Shown: piece after piece, positions 24,265-37,390 of the stretch
Position numbering within the stretch: the first letter of the stretch is position 1
Layout of the letters: each line of letters opens with the position of its first letter
NCBI GenBank assembly: GCA_005784505.1
Contig: VCAZ01000111.1
Span: 602,537-666,536, forward strand
Length of the DNA: 64,000 nucleotides
Origin: Bagarius yarrelli
Lineage: Eukaryota > Chordata > Actinopteri > Siluriformes > Sisoridae
Direction: 5' to 3'
Translations under genes and position numbers: made by a program
The notes under the pieces: generated by a model
Databases searched by the model: none
The model's input: only the letters and a program-made list of their open reading frames with translations
What the model was told of the DNA's origin: nothing

Positions 24265-25715
24265 TTTGATGTCAGCATTTGCACCATTAGTGCATTATAG
24301 TAAATATATACTATTATTATTATAGTAAATATATAAATAGCTATTATTATTATAGTAAATATATACTATTATTATTCTAAGTATATATACTATTACTATA
24401 GTAAATATATACTATTATTATTATAGTAAATAACTATATAGTTAGTAAATATACTATTATTTTATAGTAACTCTATAATATATATAGTAAACTCTATACT
24501 AATTATTATAGTAAACTATACTATTATTATAGTAAACTATATACTATTATTATTATTAGTTAACTATATACTATTATATTATATACTAGTATATTACTAT
24601 ATACTATTATATAGTAAACTATACTATTATTATAGTAATTATAGAGTATTAATGATAGTTAACTATAAGTATATAATATATACTATTATTATTATAGTAA
24701 ATATACTATATTATAGTAACTATATATATTATTATATATATAACATATGCTATTATTATTAGTAATATACTATTATTTTTATAGTAAACTATATCTATTA
24801 CTATTAAATATATACTATAGTAAATATATAAACTATATATATTATTAGTAAATATATAATATTATTATAGTAACTCTATATATTATTAACTTATACATTA
24901 TATAGTATATATACTATTATTATTATATCACGTATACTATTATTATAGTAAATATCTATATATTATAGTTAACTATATATTATATATAGTAACTATATAC
25001 TATTATTATTATAGTATATAACTATTATTATAGTAAACTATATACTATTATTATGAAGTATATACTATTATTATTATAGTAAACTATATACTATTATTAT
25101 ATAGTAAATATACTATACTATTATTATTATAGTAAACTATATACTAGTTATATTATTATTATAGTAAACTATATACTATTATAGTAATTATATATTATAT
25201 ATATATCTATTATATATTATAGTTATATTAACTATATACTATTATTATAAAATATTATTAGATAGTAAACTATATACTATTATAGTAAAATCTATATTAT
25301 AGTATAGTTAAACTAATATATTATAGTATTAACTATATAACGTATTATTAAAATATACTATATACTATATATTATTATAGTAAACTATATATTATTATAG
25401 TAAACTATATACTATTATTATATATATATTATAGTAAACTATATACTATTATTATAATACTAGTTATTATTATATATTAGTAATATACTATATATATTAT
25501 AGTAACTATTATTATTATTATTATAGTAAACTATATACTATTATTATTATTATTATATTATAGTAAACTATATACTATTATTGTTATTATTATTATAGTA
25601 AACTATATACTATATTATTCTATTATTATTATTATTATAGTAAACTATATACTATTCTTATTATTATTATAGTAAGTAAACTATATCTGTTATATACTGT
25701 TATCTAGTAATATAT
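24265..25715. repeat. AT minisatellite, about 1.4 kb, TATAGTAAACTATATAC-type unit
   Basis: A tandem array of degenerate units of about 20-30 bases built from TATAGTAAACTATATACT followed by ATTATTATT. Unit length and number of ATT triplets vary. The core is partly self-complementary (AGTAAACTAT against ATAGT), so foldback structures are likely. Almost no C outside a few units. Units are most regular from about 25070 to 25680 and most scrambled at 24400-24900. Confidence 0.95.
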
Positions 25716-26268
25716 ATTAATGAATTAATGAAAATTTTTGACTAGATTAAAATAATATTTTTTGGTTGTTAGGATAAAAACCTTTGTTTAAACTTTCCTC
25801 TGATACACAAATCCTGTGTCTATAACTGAGACACACCTGCACCTCAATACGGCACTGTTCCCTATTTGGTGTCCTGTCATCTGTTTAGCAACATATAAAT
25901 CAATTCATGTTCTCTGCAGTTGCATTATGGGATGTTATCATGAGATTACATGATATATTAAAGCAGCGTTTGGAGCGTCAGAAAACCCAGACGCTCCGAA
26001 TATCAAATCACCCCGCTCCGCTTACTTACTCTGGTTGAAAGTAGGGTGGTGCAAATACTACATCTCCCCCTTGTGGCTAATAAAAGTGTGCAATGGTTGC
26101 GATTAAATCAAATACTTGCAATCATGCGGTTATTTAATAATTGTGACAGCCTTAGATAACACTATAAATTAAATTGCCCTAGAACAACTTACCTCTATCT
26201 CAGGTATAGCAATTTTATATATACCCTGTATAGGTGTAAAATATAATCTGCATCATAACGTGCAGACT
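25716..26268. promoter_or_regulatory. Region upstream of rnf212, promoter not resolved
   Basis: This 550-base gap holds the likely rnf212 promoter and 5' untranslated region. The region 25800-26100 is GC-richer than the array before it and contains a perfect 8-base inverted repeat at 25972-25997 (GGAGCGTC, GACGCTCC). No TATA box is evident. Confidence 0.4.
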
Positions 26269-29200
26269 ATGTCCCAGTGGATATGCTGTAATTCCTGCTT
26301 TAAGTGTCCAGGACCGGATGTCCATCTTGCGTTGACAAACTGCGGCCATGTTATCTGCAACAGATGCTTTCAAAAAGGTATTTTGTTTTATACTAGTACT
26401 AGTTTTAAAATACATGCACTGTCACTTTATGAACACACACATATAGAAAAGCAGGAAGTTTATAGTTTATAGTAATTCTTTTTTTTTTTTTTTTTGCTAT
26501 TTGATTATTATATCTGCCACCGTGTGGTTGTTTCTTTAGGAAAAGAAGGCGAGTGTGTGATCTGCAAAGCAAAATGTCGGCTGTCTCTTCTGTCAGACAA
26601 AGTAAGCAGTATAAAACCTTATTTAGCAGGAGATTCCTTATGCCTGCACACTGCAAAACATAACCATCTAAACACGAGAAATAAACACAGGATTTAAGAA
26701 GATAAAGACTAAGAAACAAGTCAAACGATCTGCCGGTGCAGTGAGATAATTACACTCGGTAAGATTTCTTCAAATAAGAAAACGTATCTGGGCTTTAGTG
26801 AAGAACAAAAAGCATTAAAACACTTATTCCGAGCGTCGTATTTAGTCTAATTAACTTAAAACTAGCTTTTTAATCGTGTTTTAAACACTTTTTTTAATTT
26901 GTGTAAAAAGATCTTAAATCTAGATTGGCTTTATATATTCTGTCTTAAAATGAGCCAAAGAATTTAAGCTTAAACAAGTTTTTTACAGCTAAAATAAAGT
27001 CTTAAAAAAATACAAGGCCCGTCTCAAAGGACGTCTCTCATAGTAATTATGCTCAGTTTTCAGGTAAAATAACTGAGTTTAACTTTAAGCTTTACTAACT
27101 GGGTAAAAAATCATAATAACAAAAAACAATCATAATAATCTTAGACAATCTGCTCTTGCGTAGTATTTTATTTCCTAAAACAAGATCAATTTGGCTTGAA
27201 ATAAGATAGAAGAGTGTTTGCAGTGTGTGTTTATGAGTATTTTATAACAGTTATAACATTAATGTCGTTTGTATTGCAGAGCAGCCCCGAGGTCAGAGCA
27301 CTCTTCTCGGATATCAGCAGCACTGCGGTCAAATACTTCTCAGAGATAAGCAAGGTGACCAGAACAGCATTCAGCTCCTACCTCCGTTTTACCCTGACCT
27401 CCTAACACTTAAGGACTTTGTTAGTTTGCCACCTCCGATTATTTTAATAGTAGATTAAGCAGGTTAACTAACTACTTAAAAAGCAGTTTAATATTATTAT
27501 AGGACTTAAAAAAAATTGTTTTATGGATTCTTTGTTTTTCGTCCTTCGTCCTTCGATTTTATGTTTGCATAATAAAAAAAAACTCTTAATAGAGGACCAA
27601 CACTAAAATTCACCAAAAATTGGCTGAAAATTCTGTATAAGGAAACAGTAACAATTAATTAAACAAAGGAAAAGAAAAACAAAGAAAACAAACAAACAAA
27701 AAACACATACAGGATATTTTAAATAGTAACACAGGTCATAGCAGCTGCTAATATAATAGGAAGAAGGTTAAAACACTAAGTCATTACTTAACAAAGGTTT
27801 ATTTAAATAAGTCTATGAAAGAAGAGAGAAAATAAAGGAATAAAGGAGTCAAGTGCCACATTAACTTCTCATCTTCTGTCTCATTTAGGGTTCTACCAAA
27901 ATCCGAATTTGAAATTAAGGATATATAAGGTGTGCAAATCTTCTCAAAAGAAGAAATTTTACCTAACTTTAATAGAGAAAATTTGAATGAACTAATTTAC
28001 TCGCCACTTTTATCGCTTGGCATTTTCTTTTCCCGCATAACTTTCCATCATGAAACTGAATGGACTTCATTGTGGTTTGTTGATCATGCGGTTTGCGAAT
28101 TGTCGCCATCTTCTGGAGGGTCAAGGTGTCTTGGAAATTGGATATTTTTTAAATGTACATTTATGGTATTTAGCAGATGCCTTTATCCAGAGCGGCTAAC
28201 ATTTATTTTATTTTAGACAATTGAGCAATTAGGAGTTAAGGGCCTCACTCAGGGGCCCAGCAGTGGCTGTACTGGGAATTGAACCTACAATCTTGTGGAT
28301 TTTCCAACACTGAGCTACCACCTCCACCACACAGACCAGTTGCTTATTAACTGTAGCACTAGACATTGTAGGGCTGAGAATCTTATACAACAATCAAGTA
28401 GATAAATTAGACTTTTTTTCTCCTGTTTAGGTTTTGCAGTTTCAGGCAAGACAGCAGAAACGGTTACTGGCCCACTATCAACAGAAGGTCAGTGTTACGT
28501 AAGATTTTTTGTCTGGCTGATAAAGGTTGTTAAAATGACGTCATTGCTGTGTTATTTTGTATGCCAAACCAGTTAAAACGATTAAAAATGAACTTTTAAC
28601 GTGAGCTTCTATTGTTGCTCATAAAATAAAAGTAGATTTTATTGAATTATTTATTCATACCTCGTAGTGACACCAGCTACAGGGAGAGTGAAACCTATGC
28701 GCTAAACACTGCAGTATTTTGGGATGTGGTGCATTGCTACGTTATTAGATGTTTATATATTATTATATATAAAACCACAAATACTACTAACACCACCATT
28801 CTTCACTTAACACTGAGCTGCAATAATTTCTCCGTCTGGTTTTGTGATGATCTAGTGGCCTTCTGCGGAACTTTCAGAGCGGACAAAAAACTTGTTGTTG
28901 ACTTATCCACTAATCAAATATTCATGCATACACGCATTTTATATGCTTTCATCTGGGTGTAGGATGTTTTAAAGACAGGGTAGTAGCTTATCTAACTATC
29001 ATAAGGCAAACAAATATTTCAATTCAGCAGAAAATTCTAATGGAAGAATTACTTAAAACATATACGGTGATGTTTCTGTTCAGTTCGTTTTTTTGTTTTT
29101 TTATCTCCGGCGCTCCAGCTCAATTTAGCACGTCATTAAAATCGGGTGATTGTGAAAACTATTAAGAGAAAAAAAAAAAACAGGAATCAGGAATTTCTTT

Positions 29201-30068
29201 TTGTTTTTAGAGCGAAAAAATGAAGGAGGCTTTAATCAAAATGCAGCAAGAAATGAAACAAATGTCCAAGTAAGATTGATTAGATAAAATAACATTATAG
29301 TAAATAAATATATATTTCCCTTTTATTCCCTGGTAAACATTCTCTATTTTCTGCATAGAAAAATTACAGAGCAGAAGGCCTACATATCCAAACTCGAAGT
29401 AGCTTTTCGACAGCAAAGGTAAAACTTACTGAATATGCAATAAAATGCCATGTGACGTGTACTAATAAAGGTTTGTTTAAAAAAATGTAGGATAGTTTTT
29501 ATTATTAGTTAATAATAATAAAAGCTTACATTATCATCTTTTCTATTTTTCCAGCTCCAGAGTGGGATTACAGTCAAAAGATTTGCATCCCTCTAGTCGT
29601 TTTCAACCAGGTAAAAGTATGACATCACTCTGTTCTCCAGAATTATTGGCAGAATAATAAAAAGTATGCCACATCTAATGTTATATTTTGGGCCCAACAT
29701 TTAGGGAAAAGATTAAAGTAGATTAAACATAAAGATAAAACCCCAAAATCCAGACAGAATCAGGGTTATAATTAACCTAACAGCCTTTTTAGGTTGCTTT
29801 GCCGTGTATAAATAGTGTTAAAGTTTCTGATGGTGTACATGACCATAAAGTACTAACGATGCCTGGTGAAGTTTGGTTGATAGTCACAATGCTTCTAAAC
29901 ATCTCTGGTATTTTTGATGCTTATGTATTTTTTAAAATGCAGTACCTTCATTCGGTTAAACGATAGGATGTGTATGACTTTTATAGTTTATAAATACAGG
30001 TTAAGGACGACGAGAGGGTTACTGGGGCTAAAAGAAAAATTATATATATATATATTTGTTATATACTG

Positions 30069-30118
<50 letters not shown>

Positions 30119-31796
30119 AAGAGAAAAAATATTTTAAAATAGGAATAATGATAATTTGTTGTTTTTTTATTTGTATTATTTGTCACACTGTTTTGTTCAT
30201 GTTTATAAAAAAAATGTCTTTATTTCTTTGTAAAGAATTAGTTGTTCTGAATATACATTTTATCATGTTTGCTAAACTTTTTGCTAAAAAAATTCATGTT
30301 AAGACTGTCAGGGATGACAGTAAAATTCCTAAACTAAGATCTGTTTATACCCGGTTGTTAACTCGTAGCACTAATGAATTAATGCATGTTTTTTTTGATA
30401 ATTATTTCTTTTTTTATGAAGGTTACTCGTTGTCTCCAACCTTATCGTCATCCTCATTGACAAAAATTCCTTATTTCTCACCAATGTGTCTGTCCCGCCA
30501 ATCATCCAGCACAAGCCTGTGAGTTACACATACAGCAAATTAGTTTGATATCTTCTAATCGCTACAGGTTATGCCTACAGCATTATTTATCTGCTTTTCT
30601 CATTATATAAATTATTAGATTAGGATTATCATAATTACTGGAACAGTGGACTTTCTATTCAATTCTGCATTCAAATAAAACCACTAAATGCACTTTAGGG
30701 TGAACTACATCCTGTAAAAAACATCCAGTTTGAATGCTCTTCCTGAATAGTCCACAATCTTTCCATTCATTTGCCGTGTAAGTGGTCGACACATGGGGAA
30801 TCGGACGTTGGGGGTCGTCTCCAGCACTTTTCCTTTGCTCCACAGCAGTTCCGGCACTGCAAGGCAGAAAGTCGATCCTTGCCATGCAAATTCAGTATAT
30901 CCTGCCTCCATTCATCTGAAACCGTTATTAGTTCATAGTTGTTTGGATAAGCTTAACTCATTATAGGCTCCAGATTCATGACCACCACAGAGCTACAGTG
31001 GAGCTTTGCTATAATGGGCCAAATGACTCAAGTCTGCTGCGTCTGCTGTGGTTCCTTATTTAAACAATTTACTGTAATGTCATGTGGTACCTATCTGGAG
31101 ATAAATGTACACGGGCAGAGATCGAGGCGAATGCATGCATAGGCTGATGTTAACACAGCCTAAGAGTAACACAAGGGGGCACTAATGAGTTGTCTGTTAC
31201 AAAATGTATCAGTATAAGAAAAATATAGTGGTCAAATTGTGTGCATTGTGATTAACACACACTACTAGTAATTATGTTTACTTTTTTTTTTTTTAGAAAT
31301 AAAAACATGGATGTTGACAGCGGGGCGTTTCCTAGTACAGTAAGTTGTTTCCTATTAGGCATTCGCGTACTATAGGTGTAACAGATGACTCAGATGAGCG
31401 GCGGTAAGACACCACAGAAATAGCAAGTAGAGCATAAAACTAAAGAGATACTGGAGAGAAAAAAATAGTGAGCAACCTGAATAAATTGTGGATGGAGAAC
31501 GGAGATAGTAGTAGGAACGCTGGAGGGATGATGAGTTTGTTGCTGAATTAGTGAGAATGTCTGCAGAAAACTAGAAGCTTTCGAAAGAGTCTGAGACCAG
31601 ACAGTGAGTGAGTGAGTGAGTGTGAGAGAGAGAGAGAGGAGTGTGCTTAAGTAGGGGAGTGAGAGTGAGTGGTAATTACAAACAGGTGTGTCTAATTAGT
31701 ACTCAGGGGAAGGTGTGTGCTGATGCTGGGTGGTGAGAGAACCTGGTTTATTTGTGATAATCTGGTATCTAGGTGTTTATAAACAAATATAATTAG

Positions 31797-31884
<88 letters not shown>

Positions 31885-33666
31885 TACAAATGTTTTAATA
31901 TCCCATTATTAATTCTTTAAATCTATACATATATTTTGTTTAGAAATTTGCTACATAATGTACTGCATGCCAAAATATACTATGATATAATAATTATAAT
32001 AATAATATTTCTAATCAATTCTTCTTTTCTCTCCATAGCACTCAATGTCTGGAAGCGTTTCTAGACTTTGTCTCATCAGTCCACCACAGAATGGTCGGAT
32101 AGGTTAGTCTGTCAAATGTCGTTTTTATAATGTTTATAAAAAAAATTGTATTTTTGATATATATATATATATATATATTCCTTATTCTACTCGTTTCAGT
32201 CACTGTTTACTGTAAAAAATAGCTTAAGTTAATTATAGCAAAAATGCTACACAATATTCTTAGTGAATATTCTTCTTATTGTTTTTAATTTACAGCCTAT
32301 ATTAGTTAAAAACGAACCAAGATAGACAAAAAAGACTTTATTTATTTATTTAGCTAGGTATCAATTAAATTTATTTATGCAAAAAAAAAAAAACAGGAAA
32401 TCTGATAATTCTAAGTAGATTATATTGAAAAACATTTTTAATCCAAATAAGATATCTTAAAAAAAAGTACATAAGTATAGTTTTTTTTAGCTAAAAAACT
32501 AGAATTTATTACTACACATTTTATGAAGAGTTAACAGTAACGGGTAGCCTTATTATTATTTCCCAAAAATGTACATATGTAATAAAACATATGTTTTATA
32601 TTATGATACGATTTCCTAAATGAAGATGAATAAGACTGGCCATTGAACACACTGCACTGGCTAAGCTGCATTACTAGGAAATTTTGTGCATCTTGTGCTT
32701 TAAAAGCAATTTTTCACCTTTTAGTCATGGGTTTGTCATTTTCACCTCTGTAAGCTTCGCCTTTTATGGAGTTTCGTTAGCATCGGTGAAGCAGCTGTGT
32801 CATACTGACATAATGTTCAAAAATCCAAGTAACAGAGACTTCTGTAACTCTGGCAGGAATTCAAGTTCGATTTGGCTTTAACACATCCTTAATAATAGAT
32901 TTATCAATGAGGTCCAATGTCTCGGCTAAAGATCAGACGCAGGAAGTAGAGAATTCTGTACATCCTGTGCATTCATGTGTACATTTTAATTATTTATTTA
33001 TTTTGAAAGGATGTTCACACAATCACAGAACACAGTTTTAACGGTTAAGTAAACAGAGAGTATCTTCTTTTTTTTAGGTACGGTTCCTCACAGAACATCA
33101 AGTCAAAGCATGACGGTTGGCCACTCAATACAAAGTGCAAATGTCAGGTATTTTATTTCCAGATTAGAGAATTAAAAGCATACGATTTTAGAGGTAATTA
33201 CATTTACGTTGATGGAATTAAGCAGACGCTCTTATCCAGAGCGACTTCCATTTATCTCTTTTATATAACTGAGCAATTGGGGGTTAAGGGCTTTGCTCAG
33301 GGGCCCAACAGTGGTAACTTGGTGGTGCTGGGAATTAAACCCTGTTTTTCCAAAAAGCAGTCCAACATCTTAACCACTGTGCTACCACTTCCCCTACGTT
33401 ACATAAATAAGTGTTCCTGATAAAGTACTTGGCAAGTTCATAATGGATGTAATATGGATTTTTTTTGAGATTCAAGATTCTTTTCTTTCTTTCTTTCTTT
33501 CTTTCTTTCTGCCAGTAGAGTACGTCCCAGTAGCCTAACGGAACCCATGATGGCCTCCTCCAGTAACATGCCGTATTGCAGAGAAACACCGTGGGAAACA
33601 CCGGTATTTAAAATGCCCCCAACTTACAAATACCCATCCATGACCTCTCAGGGACCTCCATCCTGA
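26269..33666 (+). CDS. rnf212: RING finger protein 212, meiotic crossover factor, complete
   Basis: ZIP3-family RING protein that stabilises recombination intermediates on meiotic chromosomes and designates crossovers, probably through SUMO ligation. Twelve exons: 26269-26377, 26540-26601, 27280-27354, 28431-28487, 29211-29269, 29359-29418, 29555-29610, 30422-30518, 31297-31339, 32039-32102, 33078-33147, 33516-33666. All are GT-AG with matching phases; 300 residues (human about 297). The RING has Cys7, Cys10, Cys25, His27, Cys30, Cys33, Cys42 and Cys45, at the same positions as I recall for the human protein (TNCGHV, CVICKAKC). A coiled-coil follows (about residues 85-150, QQKRLLAHYQQK onward). 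The tail is Ser-rich and holds MDVDSG and SRLCLISPPQNGRIG, both recognisable in the human tail. ATG 26269 is chosen because it gives the family N-terminus MSQWICCNSC. The polyadenylation signal is at 34275-34280. Position between tmed11 and fgfrl1 favours rnf212 over rnf212b. Confidence 0.95.
26647..27228. mobile_element. Non-autonomous DNA element, rnf212 intron 2
   Basis: The terminal inverted repeats begin CACACTGCAAAA and end GTTTGCAGTGTG. The interior shares near-identical stretches with 62773-63737, for example CAAACGATCTGCCGGTGCAG and CACTTATTCCGAGCGTCGTA. It fills most of intron 2. It is non-coding and of a MITE type common in cypriniform and siluriform fish. Confidence 0.8.
28153..28332 (-). 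repeat. Family B SINE, rnf212 intron 3
   Basis: On the plus strand it runs from tail to head: TTTATCCAGAGCGGCTAAC, GGGGCCCAGCAGTGGC, then the reversed tRNA-like head. It is antisense to rnf212. Confidence 0.85.
30074..30115. repeat. (TA)n microsatellite, rnf212 intron 7
   Basis: About 21 TA units. A shorter (TA) run precedes it near 30041. Confidence 0.95.
31799..31880. repeat. Long (AT)n array, rnf212 intron 9
   Basis: About 41 uninterrupted AT units, the longest dinucleotide array in the window. A further TA run lies at 32157-32180 in intron 10. Confidence 0.97.
33198..33397 (-). repeat. Family B SINE, rnf212 intron 11
   Basis: It occupies more than half of the 368-base intron 11. Tail to head on plus: GACGCTCTTATCCAGAGCG, GGGGCCCAACAGTGG, then the head reversed (CTTAACCACTGTGCTACC). 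Antisense to rnf212. Confidence 0.85.
33480..33511 (+). repeat. (CTTT)n microsatellite forming the exon 12 polypyrimidine tract of rnf212
   Basis: Seven or eight TTTC units end directly in TGCCAG, the acceptor of the last rnf212 exon (exon start 33516). Confidence 0.9.
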
Positions 33667-34274
33667 CATATTATAGCGACGTTCTTAAAATATCACCAGT
33701 GGCTAAAGAACAAGGGGGCTATTCTTGTCCATCCTTCACTATGATGCTGCCCTGGAAACACAACAGATTAATTCGAAGACGAGGCCGAGTGTTCAGCTAT
33801 TCACGAGAGGACATGAATATACATCTGCATGGTTACTCATAACAACTGTAGCCATTTGTAGCCTCCCCTGTGTTTACACCACAATAGTTTTATTTTAATT
33901 AGGGCTTCAGGGTATGATGTAATGACTTTTTATGTGTTCCTTTAAATGTCTGTGTTTGCTGAAATGAACCACAGACGTGGCATGAGTGGGCTGTGCATGA
34001 GGGTTTTTAATATGCTGTAGAATAATTTACTGCATGTCAAGCTGCACCTGTGAATCTGCACAAAGAAAGTGTTTTTTTTTTTTTTTTTAATTCTCCAAAC
34101 TCATAAAATACCATTTCACTGAATCGTACGAACCTGGTTGTCCGTTGGTGATTTGGTGTATTAAAGCGATAGCTTTGGATTGGGACCGCTTGGTTATTCG
34201 TCTGAAAATTGGCAAATTACTAATTTTCACGGTGGATAAGAAAAAAAAAAACCTCTTCGATATGGTGCTTGAGA

Positions 34275-34280
34275 AATAAA
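34275..34280 (+). terminator. rnf212 polyadenylation signal
   Basis: AATAAA about 610 bases after the rnf212 stop, with no closer canonical hexamer seen on the plus strand. Confidence 0.5.
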
Positions 34281-34654
34281 AAAGAAACAGTGTGAGTCAC
34301 TCCAGTAGCCCAGTCCAGCTTACAGTCCCTGCAGGGTGTGTAGTGAATCAGACTGCTGTGTGAAAAGACATGTAAAACATCATTTTGTCATCGCGCTAAA
34401 CGTCTTGTGTTACATGGCAGACACGACATATTAGCGCAACCTCGGAAGTCTTTGTTTGATCTCACCGTATTGCCTCGAGGCATGAAAGTATTTTATTACG
34501 CCGCACAGTTCAGCCTGTCACAACTGTACTTACGGTTTACAGAATGGGATGGCAAGTGCTTAAATGCTGCATGGAGTCGTTATTTTATGGAAAGGGTTTT
34601 GTTTTATAACACGAAGATCCTTGGGAGTTAAGTTGTTATTCGCAGGCAAATTTA

Positions 34655-34844
34655 ATTTACATGTACATTTATGGCATCTGGCAGACGCCCTGATCCAGAG
34701 CGGCTTACTTTATACAACTAAGCAATTAGGGGTTAGGGGCTTGCTTAAGGGCCCAGCGGTGGCAACTTGGTGGTGCTGAGAATCAAACCCTGATCTCCCG
34801 ATTAACAGTCAAACACCATAACCACTGAGCTACCACTTGCCCAC
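34655..34844 (-). repeat. Family B SINE downstream of rnf212
   Basis: Full-length on the minus strand. Plus-strand landmarks are CTGGCAGACGCCCTGATCCA, GGGCCCAGCGGTGGC and the reversed head CATAACCACTGAGCTACCAC. Confidence 0.85.
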
Positions 34845-37269
34845 TAAATTGGTCTGTTTATAGAACATTCATTCAGGGCAAACCTAGATAGAAATGTTGA
34901 AAAATTCAGAAACACATTTTTACATAAGAAAACGATGTGCACACTGTACTGCCCCACTCCTCCCTTCGTCTCTTTTTTTTCCCCCCATGAGAACTTTAGG
35001 ATAATTTTTTGAAAGGACTTTGCTCATCGGAAACATTTATCTTTGTAAATTGATGCTGTTGCTGCAGAAAGGTTGGGATCTTGAAACGATCTGCTTCTGA
35101 TTCTTTTCATCACACTCTATTACAAATCGCTCTACACTCACTCTACACTTAACAATGTCTTTCTGTCTTACCTCTGAACATGTAACGCTTTGCTCTGGTA
35201 ATGGCACATCTGGTAACTGTTTTCTCCTGACGTGGTGGTATACTGTGTGTGTGTTTGTGTGAGCATGTTTTTATGTCTTGGTGGAGACCACTTGTCTTCA
35301 CAGGGGTAAGAATATCTGATTATTAGGACATCCTGATGAGAAAAAAACAAACAAACCAACCTCTTCTCTTCTAAAAAAAAAAAAAGGAGCCAGCAAGACT
35401 CATCCCTTTATCACTAAAGTTTAGATAGCAGTCTTTACCTACATTAAGAATTACAGTATATCTTTTTTCGAAAAGGTTCCTTGCAATGATAGTAAAAACC
35501 AGATGTAAATGTAGTGGGAAAGAAAGAAAGAGCTGGAGGAAGAAAAAGTGAGTGTACGTACAATAATCACTTCCCACAATTACTACAACAGGGCAAAAAA
35601 AATTTTGCAGGCAGTTAAATTTCCAGGTTGCTCACCTCGAAGGAATGCAAAGGAAACTCACAAAATCTTGCTGGAACCTGGTCAGTAGAAATGCAGCGTT
35701 AAACCCAACATTTCTGCTTATTAAATTAGGTCATGAAAGCACTAAAATCTCCCAAGTGATTAAAATCAGCCATATTCGTTTTGGTAGGAAAAATAAGCTG
35801 TTACAATGTAGTAAAATTTTTATACCCAGTTGTGCAATTTTACTCTGGAACCTACAGAGGGTGATAGAAGAAGCATTGGGTGACATTCTTGGTAGAACGT
35901 GTAGCTGGCGTTCGGGCATATGTACACACACCTGGTGCTCATTAGCTCCATATGCAGAGGTTGTGTTGGTATGGGCCAACCTGCCTCTGGCTTTGGAGTT
36001 CAAACAGCATCTCAGGCAGTCAGTATGACTCTCTAAATAGACTAAGAATAAAGGATCTAATCCAAAGACAGACAGGAACAAAACATTCCTGCACAAGTTG
36101 GCCCAGTTCTCCAACTCGCTTTTTTACGGCGCCGCAACAAATCAATGGCCGAGCATTAGGTTACACATTTCTAAACGCAGCTTGACGAGCCGCTCGAGTG
36201 GCCGTAATTGAACATAAGGTTACATATGTTGGGCTTTTGAAAGGCGCTCAGACAGAGGGGCGATTGAACAATGGCTTAATTGTATCGTACAGATGGAGAG
36301 GCATGCAATCGAGTAAGGCATAAAGCTTCTCAGGACAGAGTCACGGTGAAGCAGATTGGATATTAGAGACAGACGGGAATAGGGTGAAATTCAGGGAAGC
36401 GGAGCGTCCAAAAAACCTAATAACAAACCGTTGCACTTGAACCAAGAAAAATACTGTAATGATAGAAAGCAACTTATAAAGTATTTCACTTGTGAAGTAA
36501 CTGCTGTAATATTGCCTACTTTATAGGGAGCAGTTATTCCCGAACTCAGTAATAAATAATTATAGTATTTGTATGTTATTGGATTGAACAAAATTCAAGG
36601 TTCCAAAATTTTTAGACCACATTTATGATTATTCCATAATTACTGTAAGAAATTAAATCGAACCGTTTCGTTATCGGACGACTGATGCCGGGTAGCAAAA
36701 TGAAGCATAAGTACAATAAAACACAAAAGATCATCTGTAAATAAAACAACAACCATAATAAAAACTCAGACATGACTACATCAGACGCACTGACCGCTAT
36801 AGAAAGGGGAGGAAAGGAAAACCTATTCAATACCACACAAGAAAAATGATGTCCCAGTAATGTAAAAGCAAACATCAGACTCCGTGACCACATCAGACAC
36901 AGACAATGAATCACTAAAGTCAAGCACATACACACAAATACACACACACATATGGCTTTTTGTGTAGTGCATGAAATCGTCCATATCATTCCGCGTAATG
37001 GTACATGGTAGACAAACGCTGAAGCGATTATGTCCTTCATCAGAGAGCTGAAAATGAGTGTAACTGCGCCACGGTTAAGCCAATCGAACGTAATTTAAGG
37101 AAGAGGAATAGAGACGGAAATCAAGTCTCGGCTGTTCGTAGGTACGACTTTCAAATGAAGAAAAGAAAAGACTTGCCAACAACAACATTAGCAAAGGAAG
37201 TGCCAAGCTTCACTAACACCAACTCCATCAAACCTTGGCGCAGGAAAATACAATAAACATCTGATTACA

Positions 37270-37390
37270 TTCACATTTATTCTTTTTGGCAGGCACTTTT
37301 TATCCAGTGTGACGCAGAACACTATCCAAGCATAGAACTGAGCAGTTGATGGTCACGCTCAATGGTCCAGCGGTGGCTCTTAGGGAGTTT
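37270..37390 (-). repeat. Family B SINE fragment
   Basis: A diverged body with GGCAGGCACTTTTTATCCAG and GGTCCAGCGGTGGC on plus. The head is missing. Confidence 0.5.

Noticed and set aside
24265..25715. Replication origin or centromere-like satellite
   Set aside because: Only 1.4 kb, highly degenerate, single locus in the window; nothing beyond AT-richness supports such a role.
29914..30522. 202-codon plus-strand frame
   Set aside because: Mostly rnf212 intron 7 including a (TA)n array read as Ile-Tyr repeats; only its last part is real coding sequence (exon 8).
35645..36114. Overlapping 127-codon frames on both strands
   Set aside because: No domain, no splice or start context, no protein-like conservation visible; opposite-strand frames of equal length suggest chance.
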